Source: JBOGXF01 sp050694275 (lineage in GTDB: Bacteria; Actinomycetota; CADDZG01; WHSQ01). Taken from it: 7,760 nucleotides of DNA. The stretch is taken from the NCBI GenBank assembly GCA_050694275.1, contig JBOGXF010000088.1, positions 1 to 7,760 of the forward strand, read 5' to 3'. Shown here piece by piece: positions 6,082 to 7,760 of this stretch; positions within the stretch are counted from its first letter, which is position 1, and each line of letters opens with the position of its first letter. Position numbers and translations under genes: made by a program. The notes beneath the pieces were generated by a model. The model was not told where the DNA came from, did no database searches, and was given only the letters and a program-made list of their open reading frames with translations.

Positions 6082-7566
6082 ATGCTCATCGGCGGCGAGG
6101 TCGTTGCGGGCAAAGGGGCCCCGATCGAGGTCGTGAACCCGGCGACCGAGGAGGTCATCGCCGAGATTCCGTCGGCAACTCCCGAGCAGGTCGCCGGAGC
6201 CGTCCAGGCCGCGAAAAGAGCGCGCAAGGCATGGAAGAAGACCCCGGCCCCCGAGCGCGGCGAGATGCTTCACGCGCTCTCGAGCTGGATCACCTCTCAC
6301 ACGGACTCCCTGGCCGTGACACTCACCCGCGAGGGTGGCAAGCCGCTCGTCGAGAACCGCGACGAGATGGGGTGGAGCGCGTCGTGCCTCGACTTCTATG
6401 CCGAGATCGGACGGCTCGATCGGGGGCGCGTGGTTCCGTCGGGCGAGGCCGGTCAGCTCTCGCTCGTGATACAGGAGCCGTACGGGGTCGTGGCGTGCAT
6501 CGTCCCGTGGAATTACCCGATTCTGTTGATGGCGTGGAAGCTCGCGCCCGCCCTCGCGGCCGGCAACACGGTCGTCGTCAAGCCGTCGCCGTACACCCCA
6601 CTGTCCACCGTCGAGCTGTGCGAAGGATTCGCCGAGATCCTTCCCGAGGGTGTCGTCAACGTCGTTGTCGGCGAGGCCGAGGTCGGCGAGGCGCTCGTCG
6701 GCGACCGAGACGTCGAGATGATCGCGTTCACGGGATCGGTCGAGACCGGCAAGAAGGTCATGCGCGCCGCGGCCGACCAGATGAAGAAAGTCCATCTCGA
6801 GCTCGGGGGCAAGGACGCATTCATAGTCTGCGACGACGTGGATCTGGACGTCGCGGTCAAGGGCGCGGTGTGGGCCGCATACCTCAACACCGGGCAGGTG
6901 TGTACCTCTGCGGAACGCTTCTACGTGCTGCCGAAGGTCTACGACGGCTTCGTCGATGGTTTCGTCGAACAGACACAGAAGCTCGTCCTCGGAGATCCGA
7001 TGGACGACGCGACCGACATCGGTCCACTTGTGCGCTCGGTTCAGCGCGACAAGGTCGAGGCGCAGATCGCCGCGGCGCGACGCACGGGGGCCAGGGTGCT
7101 ATACGGGGGGGATCGGGGATCCTTCGAACGAGGCTACTTTCTGACGCCGACGGTGGTGGTCGACGTCGAGGACTCCATGGAGCTCATGGCCAAGGAGACT
7201 TTCGGTCCCGTCGCCCCGATTGCCAAGGTCACCTCGCTCGAAGAGGCGATCGAGCGCACGAACGCGAGCGAGTATGGCCTCGGGGCCAACGTCTACACGC
7301 AGCGTCTCGACTACATGCTTCAGGCCATGGAGGACATCGACGCGGGCACGGTGTGGTTCAACGACCCGCTCACCGACAACGAGGCCGCTCCCTTCGGAGG
7401 GATGAAGTCGTCGGGGGGCGGACGAGAGCTCGGGCCGGAGGGGCTAAACGACTTCCGGCAGTCCAAACACGTACACATCGACACAAAGATGGACGCCAAA
7501 GCCTGGTGGTATCCCTACGCCGAGTACGTACGTCATCAGGCCGAACACGGAACCGCCCCAGGATAG
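6082..7566 (+). CDS. NAD(P)-dependent aldehyde dehydrogenase, probably succinic semialdehyde or aminoaldehyde type
   Basis: This soluble enzyme of the aldehyde dehydrogenase superfamily has 494 residues, the usual length. Motifs in order: N144 in VPWNYP (oxyanion hole), K167 in VVVKPSPYTPLS (cofactor binding), the FTGSVETG loop (216-223), the general base E240 in ELGGKD, the nucleophile C274 in GQVCTSAER, E372 in KETFGPV (ribose contact) and PFGGMKSSG (437-445). All catalytic residues are present. Context with gabT suggests oxidation of succinic semialdehyde to succinate. However, the active-site loop CTSAER lacks the second Cys of the classic SSADH loop (CVCxN) and the C-terminal WWYPY tail resembles betaine- or aminoaldehyde dehydrogenases. 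Aminobutyraldehyde or glutarate semialdehyde are therefore alternatives. The position after KPS that is Glu in many NAD-specific enzymes is Pro here, so NADP use is possible. Start chosen by GGAG six bases upstream. It is in one operon with gabT. Confidence 0.9.
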   Translation: MLIGGEVVAGKGAPIEVVNPATEEVIAEIPSATPEQVAGAVQAAKRARKAWKKTPAPERGEMLHALSSWITSHTDSLAVTLTREGGKPLVENRDEMGWSASCLDFYAEIGRLDRGRVVPSGEAGQLSLVIQEPYGVVACIVPWNYPILLMAWKLAPALAAGNTVVVKPSPYTPLSTVELCEGFAEILPEGVVNVVVGEAEVGEALVGDRDVEMIAFTGSVETGKKVMRAAADQMKKVHLELGGKDAFIVCDDVDLDVAVKGAVWAAYLNTGQVCTSAERFYVLPKVYDGFVDGFVEQTQKLVLGDPMDDATDIGPLVRSVQRDKVEAQIAAARRTGARVLYGGDRGSFERGYFLTPTVVVDVEDSMELMAKETFGPVAPIAKVTSLEEAIERTNASEYGLGANVYTQRLDYMLQAMEDIDAGTVWFNDPLTDNEAAPFGGMKSSGGGRELGPEGLNDFRQSKHVHIDTKMDAKAWWYPYAEYVRHQAEHGTAPG

Positions 7567-7601
7567 GTTCGAGGTCACATATGAGACACCCTTTGTCAAC
7601 C

Positions 7602-7619
7602 ACCGCCGCGTCAGGCGGC
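7602..7619. terminator. GC hairpin between the convergent genes
   Basis: CCGCC (7603-7607) and GGCGG (7614-7618) can pair around a six-base loop that contains the transposase stop codon. On the plus strand the stem is followed by CCTTTG, a very short T run, so it could act as a weak terminator for the gabT operon. It could also be a chance GC-rich pairing. Confidence 0.22.
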
Positions 7620-7760
7620 CTTTGCGACCCTGCCAAGCGCGCGGTTGCGGTTAGCGGCGTGGATGGATTCGTCGTAGAAAACGCCTTTATGCAAGCAGTG
7701 CCACAGGACCTCGAGCCAACGATTCCCGAGCGCCCGGAGCGCGGCGTGATGTCCCTTGCC
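7611..7760 (-). CDS. IS110-family transposase, C-terminal fragment (partial at window edge)
   Basis: Reading the minus strand from the right edge gives 49 codons and a TGA stop (7611-7613). The peptide begins GKGHHAALRALGNRWLEV and continues LWHCLHKGVFYDESIHAANR before a basic tail. The pattern HHAALRALGNRW followed by LxxCLxxxxxYDE closely matches the C-terminal end of actinobacterial IS110-family transposases. These are RuvC-like DEDD recombinases with a C-terminal serine-containing domain, guided by a bridge RNA in characterised members. The catalytic regions lie outside the window, so activity cannot be judged. It converges on the gabT operon, with 44 bases between the two stop codons. 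Confidence 0.75.
   Translation of the reverse strand, partial: GKGHHAALRALGNRWLEVLWHCLHKGVFYDESIHAANRNRALGRVAKAA

Larger units (their letters stand above)
7574..7760 (-). mobile_element. 3' end of an IS110-family insertion sequence, cut by the window edge
   Basis: The transposase tail at 7611-7760 is followed, in its own direction, by about 40 bases before the aldehyde dehydrogenase gene ends. These hold TTGACAAAGGG (7589-7599 on the minus strand) and an imperfect palindrome GTCACATATGAGAC (7574-7587). IS110 elements lack terminal inverted repeats, so the exact end cannot be read from one side; 7574 is a guess at the boundary. Some IS110-family members carry an outward -35 box at this end, which forms a junction promoter in the circular intermediate; the TTGACA here fits that layout. 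Confidence 0.45.

Noticed and set aside
7370..7636. An 88-codon minus-strand frame overlapping the end of the aldehyde dehydrogenase and the transposase tail
   Set aside because: It has no recognisable similarity, crosses the intergenic gap and competes with two better-supported frames.
1..7760. CRISPR arrays, tRNA or rRNA genes, tandem repeats, or a defence or biosynthetic cluster
   Set aside because: No repeated spacer structure, tRNA cloverleaf or relevant protein family was found; the sequence is nearly filled by metabolic and regulatory genes.

Overview
The window is GC-rich DNA with tightly packed genes, purine-rich ribosome sites and GTG use, apparently from a bacterial chromosome. 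A PucR-type regulator, an Aquifex-type aconitase of about 655 residues and a GabT with a Cys-containing insertion together suggest an actinobacterium, possibly a deep-branching or environmental lineage. That placement is an inference from gene content only. Nearly all the sequence is explained by five complete genes and the tail of a transposase.

Layout: Positions 1-58 hold no recognisable gene, only two small hairpins downstream of the first gene. On the minus strand, reading right to left, lie pucR (2972-4561), a YihY/BrkB-type membrane protein (2036-2941) and aconitase (59-2023). The gaps between them are 30 and 12 bases, so they probably form one transcript. A divergent control region (4562-4726) separates this unit from a plus-strand pair: a GabT-type 4-aminobutyrate aminotransferase (4727-6070) and an NAD(P)-dependent aldehyde dehydrogenase (6082-7566), 11 bases apart. 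A minus-strand reading frame with the C-terminal signature of an IS110-family transposase (7611-7760) runs off the right edge and converges on the aldehyde dehydrogenase gene.

How the genes work together: the aminotransferase would convert GABA (or a similar omega-amino acid) and 2-oxoglutarate to succinic semialdehyde and glutamate. The dehydrogenase would oxidise the semialdehyde to succinate, which enters the TCA cycle, where aconitase also acts. The divergent PucR-family protein is the obvious candidate regulator, as is known for the PucR-type GabR of Corynebacterium glutamicum. The BrkB-type protein has no clear role in this pathway.

I see no obviously new defence, mobile or biosynthetic system. 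The points most worth a second look are the aconitase iron-sulfur ligand set, the non-canonical active-site loop of the aldehyde dehydrogenase, and the IS110 end with its outward-facing TTGACA box.
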